A stretch of 64,000 nt of DNA from Candidatus Nanohalococcus occultus (lineage in GTDB: Archaea; Nanohalarchaeota; Nanosalinia; Nanosalinales; Nanosalinaceae): assembly GCF_029207735.1 (NCBI RefSeq), contig NZ_CP104395.1, positions 602,692 to 666,691 of the forward strand. Direction: 5' to 3'. Positions 42,202-49,659 of this stretch are shown in pieces (within the stretch, counting starts at the first letter, position 1; each line of letters begins with the position of its first letter). The notes beneath the pieces are model-generated. The model was not told the origin of the DNA. It was given only the letters and a program-made list of their open reading frames with translations, and did no database searches. The position numbers and the translations under genes were made by a program.

Positions 42202-42492
42202 ATGAGTAGTAGTTACATGACTAAGGAAGAGGTTGATCTTGACTTCACATTTTCAAACGGAGAGCTAGCTAACTTTCTGGAAAACTTCGCCAGCAAGATA
42301 AGAGAAGGCGATGTAGGATTAAGTTTCCAGGGCCGGGAAGAAGTCGAGATATCCCCAACAGAGGACAACAGAGTAGAACTAGAGTTTACCGAATCAGATA
42401 GACAGAAGAAACTGGAGCTGGAGATTACTTTAAGAGAAGAGATCGAGACAACGGAAGAAGGACGTCCGAAGATCTCAGTAGAAATAGTTTAA
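42202..42492 (+). CDS. Amphi-Trp domain-like small protein
   Basis: About 96 residues. The pattern FSNGELANFLENFASKIREG...LELEITLREE fits the amphi-Trp domain of unknown function found in many halophilic archaea, although the usual Trp residues are absent. ATG 42202 is used; ATG 42217 is possible. Downstream of the ArvABC cluster, likely same transcript. Confidence 0.65.
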   Translation: MSSSYMTKEEVDLDFTFSNGELANFLENFASKIREGDVGLSFQGREEVEISPTEDNRVELEFTESDRQKKLELEITLREEIETTEEGRPKISVEIV

Positions 42493-42509
42493 AACAGAGA
42501 GACTTCGGT

Positions 42510-42857
42510 TTAACTACCGAAGCTCTCCAGTATCTCTATCATCCTATCGTTCTGCTCTATAATCTTATCGAGCTTCTCTTCAAGCCCCGAAGTATCAGTC
42601 GAGACGGTCTGAGTTTCTTTTGACGAACCTTCCTGGCTTTTTGAGCCGTTGTCGGATCCAAGCTCTTCAATTCCAGAAGACGAAGAAGAACCCTTACTCA
42701 GTCCATCTTCAAGTATCTCTATCTCGGTATCGTCGCCTTCCTTCTCTTCGGCGGACTCCGATGTTTCCTCCGCAGCCTCTCTAAGCGTATCAAAGTTTGG
42801 TTTGCTTGAACCGTCGCTGTTTTTCACATTGTCTTTTACGTTATCATAGTAGCCCAT
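42510..42857 (-). CDS. Acidic Ser/Glu-rich protein with C-terminal coil
   Basis: Not recognised. 115 residues; the first ~85 are disordered (Ser, Glu, Asp) and the last ~25 form a coil (IIEQNDRMIEILESF). ATG 42857 has GGAGGTG at 42867-42873, 9 bases upstream, and overlaps the end of the gene before it. The coil resembles the one in that upstream protein, so the two are probably paralogues and partners. Confidence 0.6.
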   Translation of the reverse strand: MGYYDNVKDNVKNSDGSSKPNFDTLREAAEETSESAEEKEGDDTEIEILEDGLSKGSSSSSGIEELGSDNGSKSQEGSSKETQTVSTDTSGLEEKLDKIIEQNDRMIEILESFGS

Positions 42858-43131
42858 CTGCTGCGGCACCTCCTAGCTCCTGAGCATTCGAGTTCGAATC
42901 ATCGTCTCCGTTTATCTCTTCAAGAAGCTCTATTATTCGCTCGTTCTGCCTGTGAACGTCTTCGATTGTAATACCAGAGCTTTCGTCGGTTGACCCACCT
43001 AGCAGCTTGCTCTTTGCTTCCTGTTCGAGTTTAGATCTGTTACTGCTCGCTTCTTTTTCCTCCGCTTTCTCCTGGGAGGTAGATATCCGGACCTCTCCTT
43101 CTCTATCATCATTACTTTTCTCGAAAAACAT
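42844..43131 (-). CDS. Acidic coil protein, paralogue of the next gene
   Basis: Not recognised. 95 residues: a charged, partly disordered N-terminus and a coil (VHRQNERIIELLEEI) matching the coil of the downstream protein. Overlap of 14 bases with that gene shows translational coupling. Divergent from the gene at 43186. Confidence 0.6.
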   Translation of the reverse strand: MFFEKSNDDREGEVRISTSQEKAEEKEASSNRSKLEQEAKSKLLGGSTDESSGITIEDVHRQNERIIELLEEINGDDDSNSNAQELGGAAADGLL

Positions 43132-43185
43132 CCTGTATGGAATTCCTCGAGCCTGAATAAAAGGTTTCTTGACAATCTAGCGCAT

Positions 43186-43668
43186 ATGAAAGTACAAGTA
43201 TTTCCGACAGAAAACCCCGAGCAACTTGTAGAAAACCTTGAGAAACGAGCGGAAACCGCTGAACTCAAGGACGGGAAAATAGAGGTAGAGACCGAAAGCT
43301 ACAGGTTTCTCGAAAAGGTTCCTGGCATCGAAAAGTTCGAGGCAGAAGGCGAAGAACACATGGGACTGGGCGGAAAGCCAGTCGAGACACAGGTTTATGC
43401 GAAGATCGAATCCAAGGAAGATGCCGTAGAATGCCTACTGGCGACCGTGGAAGGATACGATCTAAGGATTCTGAACACCGGCCGTGACTGGGATCTGCGG
43501 AAGCTGAAAAAATTCAACCCGGACATTAAACATCTGAAATTTGATGAACCAAGGGAAGAATTCGGTATCGAGAAAGCGCTGTTTGAGGCCGAGGATCTGG
43601 ATGAGATCAGTGTTGAGATGCCTGAAAAAGAAGAGGTACTTAAGATCTACCGGGAACTGTTGACCTGA
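43186..43668 (+). CDS. Unknown protein
   Basis: Not recognised. 160 residues, acidic alpha/beta, with a strand-helix pattern VQVFPTENPEQLVENLEK at the start and a LRKLKKFNPDIKHLKF basic stretch near residue 105. No catalytic motif seen. Followed by a zinc-ribbon gene 44 bases later. Confidence 0.6.
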   Translation: MKVQVFPTENPEQLVENLEKRAETAELKDGKIEVETESYRFLEKVPGIEKFEAEGEEHMGLGGKPVETQVYAKIESKEDAVECLLATVEGYDLRILNTGRDWDLRKLKKFNPDIKHLKFDEPREEFGIEKALFEAEDLDEISVEMPEKEEVLKIYRELLT

Positions 43669-43712
43669 AACAACTTAAACAGTAAGGTTTCAAACAAAGG
43701 TGTAGAGGAATA

Positions 43713-44003
43713 ATGAAGGACATAGACTTTGAGCGAACAGAATACGTAACCAACCGCGAGTTAGAAAATGATGAAGGAGAAGAAACCGGGAAGCTACAGA
43801 TGTTCTCATATGATAACGAAGTCTTCCACTACAAACTAACGTGTCCTTACTGCCAGCACACTTTCGAAGGAGAAGAAGAGCTAGGCAGCCGTCCATGGTG
43901 GATCGAATGCCCTGAATGTACACGCTCAACAAACGTATACCGAATCAAGGACAAGAAAAAACGGGAGATCAAGGACAGGGCGCCGGACCCATCCGACGTC
44001 TAG
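43713..44003 (+). CDS. Small zinc-ribbon protein
   Basis: A 96-residue protein with CPYC near residue 46 and CPEC near 67, a likely zinc ribbon. GAGGAA lies 4 bases before ATG 43713. Function unknown. Its end overlaps the LysRS-like gene by 4 bases, tail to tail. Confidence 0.65.
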   Translation: MKDIDFERTEYVTNRELENDEGEETGKLQMFSYDNEVFHYKLTCPYCQHTFEGEEELGSRPWWIECPECTRSTNVYRIKDKKKREIKDRAPDPSDV

Positions 44004-44968
44004 ATCTCATTTTCAACCACGTTTTTCCTTTCCTCATTCAACCAGTCCTGAACCTTTGAAGCAACCTTTACTCCGAACCCCTCCAAGTCAAGTTCTGATA
44101 CTGTTTTTCCCGTATTCTTCGACTTCGACAATGGCTTGCCATTACTATCCGATATCATAGGCGCTAGGAAGTAAGCCGGTGTCTGGCCGCATGCGAGTTC
44201 TGTGGTTTTTGCGACCTTGGTGATCTTCGAGGTTTTCTGCTCTTTTTCCGCAGACCGGTAGTCGCCGCCGAAAACATGGACCGCAGTGTCCTCACCAGGA
44301 TCCCGGATTGGGTCAACTAGGTAGTACACTCCAATTTGGCCAGTCAAAGGCTCGGATATAAACCCGTTCATACACTCGCGGTTTCTACACGGCGCCACAA
44401 GCTCGTCAGCACCCGGCGAGTAACTTGCTCCCTTCGCGTGGGCGTAACCGCATACGTTACACGAAGAACTAATAGGTGAGATATATCTCCGTCTGAACCC
44501 TCCTCCGTAGAATCCATCGAACTCATCGATATTTTTCAAAACAGTTCTCAAAGCATCCGTATAATCTTCATCTCCATGAAGATCCGATAAGTACCTGGTG
44601 TTGATCTCTATACCGAAATGCTTTTCCAGTGTCTCGAGGTACGGCTCGATCTCCTCCATCCTGTGTTCGGCTATATTCGCGTGTTCTCCGCACGGACAGT
44701 CTCTCCTGTAGAAAAGTTTCATTACACGGTTGTTTTCCGGGAAATGATGTTCATGGATATGTGCGCTCCAGTCAGTATCACAGCAAGTCACCGTTAAGTC
44801 AAGCAAGAGTCTGTCGGCGATAGCAGCCGCATACCCGATTGTCAGAAGATTTCCAACGTGTAACTCTCCGCTCGGCCGGAAGCCTACCTCAACTTTGCTT
44901 CCTTCAGGGTTCAAATCAGCTAGTTCACTGAAATCAGATGTTACATCGAATCTTTCCGGAGGCTTCAT
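44000..44968 (-). CDS. Short class-I aminoacyl-tRNA synthetase-like protein (LysRS-I relative)
   Basis: A 322-residue class-I catalytic domain. HIGH-type motif is PSGELHVGN near residue 34; KMSKS-type motif is PLSKSKNTG near 285. The segment CPCGEHANIAEH...FGIEIN and a zinc-like pair (CNVCG, CRNREC) match the order seen in class-I LysRS. True LysRS-I is over 500 residues with a C-terminal anticodon-binding part; this ends soon after KMSKS. It may be a stand-alone paralogue that charges or modifies something else. Confidence 0.7.
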   Translation of the reverse strand: MKPPERFDVTSDFSELADLNPEGSKVEVGFRPSGELHVGNLLTIGYAAAIADRLLLDLTVTCCDTDWSAHIHEHHFPENNRVMKLFYRRDCPCGEHANIAEHRMEEIEPYLETLEKHFGIEINTRYLSDLHGDEDYTDALRTVLKNIDEFDGFYGGGFRRRYISPISSSCNVCGYAHAKGASYSPGADELVAPCRNRECMNGFISEPLTGQIGVYYLVDPIRDPGEDTAVHVFGGDYRSAEKEQKTSKITKVAKTTELACGQTPAYFLAPMISDSNGKPLSKSKNTGKTVSELDLEGFGVKVASKVQDWLNEERKNVVENEI

Positions 44969-44991
44969 ACATTCGAGTTGCTGGTTGAAGA

Positions 44992-45249
44992 CTAAAGATA
45001 GTTGCTGAAAACCTTCTCGAAGGCTTCGACCATTCCAGGATACTGGGCCTTGATCTCCCTGAGAATCGCCTCAGTATTCGCCTCGGTCCTATGGATTCCA
45101 AGACCTTCGATATCCTCCGATTCCAACCTTTCCAGTGTTTCATACAGATCGGATTCGTAAGATGCTTCGACAAAGTGCCTGGCGCAAAGCCATTCGTCGT
45201 TGGTTCCTGAGACTGCTCTGCCCACGCATTTGCCGCATACCTTCGCCAT
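44992..45249 (-). CDS. Small protein with Cys/His zinc motif
   Basis: Not recognised. ATG 45249 gives 85 residues. The N-terminus MAKVCGKCVGRAV...CARH has CxxC...CxxH, a probable zinc site; the rest is helical. It lies 23 bases upstream of the LysRS-like gene in the same direction, so probably one operon. The frame extends to 45333, but that part lacks a start signal. Confidence 0.55.
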   Translation of the reverse strand: MAKVCGKCVGRAVSGTNDEWLCARHFVEASYESDLYETLERLESEDIEGLGIHRTEANTEAILREIKAQYPGMVEAFEKVFSNYL

Positions 45250-45341
45250 AAACCAGTTTAAACTAAAAGAAGTTACAAGCTCTTCGGTCCCAGACCAGCT
45301 CCAGCTATTTAACCGTTCAGGGTGAAAACCCACATACAGAC

Positions 45342-45542
45342 GCCTCCGTGGCTCAGTCTGGCTAGAGCGGTCCCCTTGTACGCGTGGTTACGCTCGAGCA
45401 GGACGCAATAAACCGCTTCCAGCGGCTTTAAGATGCGTTCTGGATTCGAGCGGAGCGAGAATGGAACGGTACGTGAACTTGAGATCGTATCGATCCGATC
45501 TAAGATAGGGACAGATCAAGGGTTCAAATCCCTTCGGGGGCT
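45342..45542 (+). tRNA. tRNA-Thr(UGU) with 126-base intron
   Basis: Acceptor GCCTCCG pairs with CGGGGGC (45535-45541), discriminator T. Anticodon stem GTCCC (45370-45374) pairs with GGGAC (45508-45512), anticodon TGT at 45377-45379. The intron is 45381-45506. CTTG (45375-45378) pairs with TAAG (45501-45504), bulges TA^C and AT^A. The intron is long for a tRNA and folds strongly: CGCTCGA/TCGAGCG, CAGGACGCA/TGCGTTCTG and CCGCT/AGCGG nest in one long hairpin. Confidence 0.92.
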
Positions 45543-45578
45543 CTTTATTACTTTCGGTTCGTATCCCTCGAACAAATT

Positions 45579-46481
45579 CTAATGTTCTATACGGTGTTTA
45601 CAGATTTCTTCTCCAGTATCTTCCATCTCTATTGTGATGTGGTCGGCTCCGTTTTCGGACAGTATTTTCCTGATTTCTGCTCTTGTCTGGTTTACCTCTT
45701 CCAGTTCTGTTAGGTTGTGGCAGACGTGGAGTGAAGCTACTGTTATCTGGCTACATAGGTTCCAGATCCTTAACTCTCTTACTCCCTCTACTTCGTCTAA
45801 TTCAAGTATTTCCTCCTTGATTTTACTGGAGTTGAGCGGGTTTTTCTGTAGGAGTATTCCTGTGCTTCCCTTCAGGACTTTTCCAGCACTCCAGACTATC
45901 ACTCCTGATATAAGTACTGCGGTTATCGGATCTGCTGCTTGGAACCCTGTGAAGTAGATTATGAGGGTTGAGATTATGACTGCGATTGAGCCGCCTGCGT
46001 CTCCGAGCAGGTGGTAGAATGCTCCTTTTTCGTTGAGGCTCATTTCTCCGCCTTGTAGGTAGTAGACCGATCCGATGTTCACGAGGAGTCCTCCAAAGCC
46101 TATGGCAAATGTAGGTACGGGGTCTATCTGGATTGGTTGAAGGAATCTCTGGTAGCTTTCCCAGATTATGTATCCTGCCATAGGTATGAGAAGCGCGCCG
46201 TTGAAGAAAGCAGTAAGTGTTTCCAGTCTGTGAAGTCCGAAGCTCCATTCTTTTCCCCCATCCCTGTTTTCTGCGAGGTAGGCGGAGCCGAACGCTGTGA
46301 TGTATGCGAGGGAGTCGAACAGCATATGGAAGGCATCGCTGATCAGGGCGATTGAGCCGAATACTACTCCTCCGATAAGTTCTACTATGAATCCGATTAG
46401 GTTGATTGCTGATACCACTCCGAGCTTCTTTGTACTTGTTTTCTCGTTGTGGCTGTGGTTATTCTCGGGAATGTGCGACAC
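45579..46481 (-). CDS. Cation diffusion facilitator (CDF) zinc/divalent metal exporter
   Basis: A six-helix CDF transporter of 300 residues. Metal-site HxxxD motifs are HMLFD (near 52) in helix 2 and HLLGD in helix 5. The C-terminal ~85 residues form the ferredoxin-like cytosolic domain. The N-terminus contains HSH. Start is GTG 46481 or TTG 46490, both overlapping the ArsR gene, so the two are translationally linked. Export of Zn2+ is likely, given its SmtB-type regulator. Confidence 0.9.
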   Translation of the reverse strand: MSHIPENNHSHNEKTSTKKLGVVSAINLIGFIVELIGGVVFGSIALISDAFHMLFDSLAYITAFGSAYLAENRDGGKEWSFGLHRLETLTAFFNGALLIPMAGYIIWESYQRFLQPIQIDPVPTFAIGFGGLLVNIGSVYYLQGGEMSLNEKGAFYHLLGDAGGSIAVIISTLIIYFTGFQAADPITAVLISGVIVWSAGKVLKGSTGILLQKNPLNSSKIKEEILELDEVEGVRELRIWNLCSQITVASLHVCHNLTELEEVNQTRAEIRKILSENGADHITIEMEDTGEEICKHRIEH

Positions 46482-46740
46482 CTGCTTCAATTATTTCTTC
46501 GATGTGTTTGTCGTTCATATTGTAGTATCGATGCTTGCCGTCTTTCCGCTTTTCAACTATCCTTCTGTCCTTTAGTTTTCTCAAGTGATGTGATATGTTG
46601 GAGTTAGTCATATCCAGTTCTTCAGTCAGTTCGTGGACACATTTTTCTCCTTCAGAAAGCGACAACAATATTTTCAGCCTATTCTCACTGGATAATGCCT
46701 GAAATATCTCTGCGGTTTCAGATAAATCTTCTCGATACAC
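46459..46740 (-). CDS. ArsR/SmtB-type metal-sensing repressor
   Basis: A 93-residue winged helix. The alpha5 site reads D-x-H-x10-H-x2-E, identical in pattern to the zinc site of SmtB. CVHEL lies at the alpha3N side. GTG 46740 is chosen over the TTG at 46761, because TATA (about 46764-46772) lies 25 bases upstream and the operator is then outside the gene. It regulates itself and the CDF gene. Confidence 0.88.
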   Translation of the reverse strand: MYREDLSETAEIFQALSSENRLKILLSLSEGEKCVHELTEELDMTNSNISHHLRKLKDRRIVEKRKDGKHRYYNMNDKHIEEIIEAGVAHSRE

Positions 46741-46745
46741 AACGC

Positions 46746-46772
46746 TTGAATAGTTGTTCAAATATTTAAATA
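46746..46772 (-). promoter_or_regulatory. ArsR/SmtB operator and promoter
   Basis: TTGAATAGTTGTTCAA (46746-46761) is an inverted repeat (TTGAA/TTCAA) like SmtB/CzrA operators. It lies between TATA (46764-46772) and GTG 46740, where repressor binding would block transcription. Confidence 0.6.
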
Positions 46773-46873
46773 ATGGTAATCTTTCTTCTCTTTATTCTTT
46801 CTTCTTTAGCAGAACAAAAAGTCTTTTCTAAGTCCGGAACTCAGAATCTAATATCTGTTCGCAGCCGGAGGTT

Positions 46874-48031
46874 TCACTCTAGTTTTTCCGGTAGCTCTCT
46901 TATTATGTCGTTCCATTTCTCTATGTGCTGTCCTTTCAGATCGGTGTTCCGCTCGTAGTCTTGTTGGAGGTTTTCCGTGTATTTCTCTACGAACTTCGAG
47001 GGCTGATCTGCCAGACGTAAGTAGTACTTGAGAGTTGGAAGCACACCGTCTACGATGATCTCGCAGTCTTCCTCGCTGCTCATTTTATGGATGAATTCAT
47101 CGATTTTCTGTTTTTGGCTTCCTAGTTGCTTGTCTGCCGTGGTTAAAAAGTAGTATCTGTCTACGTTGCTGTTTCTAATCTTGTTTTCAGCATTTACGAG
47201 TCTGTAGTACGTTGTTGTCTTTTCATGTTTGATCTCCACTGCTTCGAAGTAGTCTTGTTCATCCAGTACTTCGATATCTCCTATTGTAGACGACTGTGTG
47301 TCGGGCGTGGTATGAGAGCCGAGTTCGAGAAGCTCTTTTCCATCATATCTGCGGACGTCTTCTTTTACAACCTGATAGACTGTGTAGATAGCTATTACCG
47401 GGATACGAGAGCGACCTCCTTTACTGTAATCTGCTTCAATATGTCTTTTGACAGAGTCGTGTATCAGACTGATGGTGAGCCTTTCTTCGGCCTCAATCTC
47501 AGCCAGATCAGCTTGTTTTACAGAGCTTTTTCTCTCGAGTAAAAGCAGGTGCGCAGTTAAAGCATTTTCCGGGTTGACCGATCCTTTCTCCAGTTCCGCC
47601 ATGGCTTGGAGAAAAGCGTTTTTCACTTCTTTGTTCCTTATCTCCCCAGGATAATCCATGTTGTAAGGCTCTGGCTGCTCTAAAGATCGTGTTAGCCACC
47701 CTGCCTCACCCATAGCAAACCGGGGAAAGTTATCCTTCATGAACGGAGTAACGTTGTTGAAGTCAAGAGTCCTTCCAGAATATCCGTCATCCATCTTTTT
47801 CTGGTGTTTTCTAACATCCTGATCGGGGTCAAGACATTTTTTAAGGACACTTGTCAATAAAACCGTGTTTACAGCTTTCTGCGTGTCTGCGTTCTCAACA
47901 ACTATCTTCAGATTCTCGAAATACTTTGAAGAAATATTTTCAAGAAATTCTTGGCCCTCATCTTGCCTATACTGCTGAGTTGCTTGCTGGTGAAAGCTCT
48001 CAAGTCTCTTCCTTGGATTAGTCTCCGACAT
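46874..48031 (-). CDS. Type II restriction endonuclease, PD-(D/E)XK
   Basis: A 385-residue protein coupled to the methyltransferase (14-base overlap). The nuclease signature is GDIEVLDE...FEAVEIKHE (Asp, then Glu-x-Lys) near residues 245-267. The SGRTLDF...GWLTRSLEQP segment near 85-125 recalls the SacI-type family; this is from memory, uncertain. ATG 48031 (MSETNPRKR). The recognition site is unknown. Confidence 0.72.
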   Translation of the reverse strand: MSETNPRKRLESFHQQATQQYRQDEGQEFLENISSKYFENLKIVVENADTQKAVNTVLLTSVLKKCLDPDQDVRKHQKKMDDGYSGRTLDFNNVTPFMKDNFPRFAMGEAGWLTRSLEQPEPYNMDYPGEIRNKEVKNAFLQAMAELEKGSVNPENALTAHLLLLERKSSVKQADLAEIEAEERLTISLIHDSVKRHIEADYSKGGRSRIPVIAIYTVYQVVKEDVRRYDGKELLELGSHTTPDTQSSTIGDIEVLDEQDYFEAVEIKHEKTTTYYRLVNAENKIRNSNVDRYYFLTTADKQLGSQKQKIDEFIHKMSSEEDCEIIVDGVLPTLKYYLRLADQPSKFVEKYTENLQQDYERNTDLKGQHIEKWNDIIRELPEKLE

Positions 48032-49049
48032 AATCAGAAATCTTTGTTTCAGCATTTATTGAGTTAACTCTCTGTCTTGCCTTCTCACAGTACTCCGGGT
48101 TCAGATCATAGCCCAGATAATCCCGGTTCAACTTTTTTGCCGCCACAGCCGTAGTTCCCGAACCCATGAACGGATCAAGTACGAGATCTCCCTTATCAGT
48201 CAACAGCCTCAGAAGATGCCGGATTATGTACTCTGGATAGATAGCAGGGTGGTCACTCCAGTCAATCGACTCGACGGAAGACTCTATTACATCAGTCTTC
48301 ATCTTGTTTCCTTTCAAATCTATAATGGTGAAACCTTTATCCCTGATTTTTTGCATTCTGCCGCCTTCCTGACCGCCGTAAGGCAGTGCGTGGACTCCTC
48401 GTATCTTCATTCTGAAACCAGTGATATCTCCATTATGGACTCGGTCTATCGCATCCTGTAACTCCTTTTCAGCCTGCTGTTTTTCCTCTTGTGAGAGATC
48501 GGACTCTTCTATCAGCTCGAAGTATTTTTTCCCGTACCGATCAGTTCTTTTCTTACCTTTTATCTTGGTCTGTGCGATATCTAGATGTTTCTGATACTCC
48601 CGGATATCGTGCTTGTAATCTTTTGAAAGAGCGAAGTGGAAGAACGGTTCCGTGCTTCTTGTAAGCGTTCTATCCGACTGCCTTGGAGTAGGATTGGTTT
48701 TATGCCACGTAATATCGTTTACAAGCTTCACTGGCTCATTATCAATCATTCGAGTGGCAAAACGGGAAGGTATTAGCATCCGCCCATTGTCAACCCTTTT
48801 ATCTCCCATGTTAAACACCATACTTCCGCTTTCCTTGGTGACTCGGACACACTCCTTGAAAACCTCATGAATCTTATCTATATAGTCGTCAACATCCTCC
48901 TCTCTGCCTATCTGTCCCTCCATATCATAGTCTCGCTGATTAAAGTACGGAGGAGAAGTAATCACAAGATCGACAGAATCATCAGGAAGTTTTTTCATTT
49001 CCTCAACGCAGTCGCCGGCGATTATCTGGTTTCGCGGTGCTCCAGGCAT
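48018..49049 (-). CDS. Type II DNA methyltransferase, beta class (N4-cytosine or N6-adenine)
   Basis: A 343-residue SAM-dependent methyltransferase with motif IV (TSPPYFNQRDY, near residue 29) before motif I (LDPFMGSGTT, near 300), the beta-class order. SPPY favours N4-cytosine. The target recognition domain lies between (residues 120-260). ATG 49049 gives MPGAPRNQIIAGDC; the frame start at 49109 lacks support. Protects host DNA from the downstream nuclease. Confidence 0.9.
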   Translation of the reverse strand: MPGAPRNQIIAGDCVEEMKKLPDDSVDLVITSPPYFNQRDYDMEGQIGREEDVDDYIDKIHEVFKECVRVTKESGSMVFNMGDKRVDNGRMLIPSRFATRMIDNEPVKLVNDITWHKTNPTPRQSDRTLTRSTEPFFHFALSKDYKHDIREYQKHLDIAQTKIKGKKRTDRYGKKYFELIEESDLSQEEKQQAEKELQDAIDRVHNGDITGFRMKIRGVHALPYGGQEGGRMQKIRDKGFTIIDLKGNKMKTDVIESSVESIDWSDHPAIYPEYIIRHLLRLLTDKGDLVLDPFMGSGTTAVAAKKLNRDYLGYDLNPEYCEKARQRVNSINAETKISDYVGD

Positions 49050-49115
49050 ACTAATCCCTAACGATCTATCTTTATTAAAATCGTATCCAGCCGTGAGTTT
49101 AAAAACCACAGGTTT

Positions 49116-49634
49116 CTACGGCCGAATCAGTACGTAAAGACCGGCAAACGCCATAACTGTTCCTATGCCTACAAGCAACAGCGGTCCGTTCGACCGTTTT
49201 TTCTTCAGGAATCCTTCTCCCGGCTGCTCAGGATCTATGTATACTCTTATTACCTCTGAACCTTCTGGATACTTTTCCAGTAACCTCTCCGCGGAGGATC
49301 TGGAGTTAAACTCTTTTTGTGTGTCTCCAGGCGGATACATGTTGTCGCTGACATATGAGCTGCCACTGTAGAGGTATTCAAACCGTATCACAGGAGTGTA
49401 ATCAGAACCGCTTCGACGCCCACCGGAGTCTTCTACTATCTCGGTGCTGACCACAGTTCCTGTTGTGTTAACGGCGTTTTCTATGGCCTCTCCCTGTGCG
49501 CGGTAGTTGAGATAACCCCATCCTGAGAGTGCGAGACCCGCTATAATGAGGACTAGACCGACCGCCAGCTTCTGCCTCCCGCTCAAATCGTTGAAGCCGC
49601 TTTCTCTTCCAAGAGATATTCTCAGCGGCACCAC
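49116..49634 (-). CDS. DUF3592-domain membrane protein
   Basis: A 172-residue protein with a transmembrane helix at about 25-45 and one near the end (155-171), flanking an extracellular beta domain (TGTVVSTEIVED, then VIRVYIDPEQPGEG), the DUF3592 layout. Function unknown. GTG 49634 or 49631. Confidence 0.75.
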   Translation of the reverse strand: MVPLRISLGRESGFNDLSGRQKLAVGLVLIIAGLALSGWGYLNYRAQGEAIENAVNTTGTVVSTEIVEDSGGRRSGSDYTPVIRFEYLYSGSSYVSDNMYPPGDTQKEFNSRSSAERLLEKYPEGSEVIRVYIDPEQPGEGFLKKKRSNGPLLLVGIGTVMAFAGLYVLIRP

Positions 49635-49659
49635 CTCGATCGAAGAGGCCGGCGAAACG

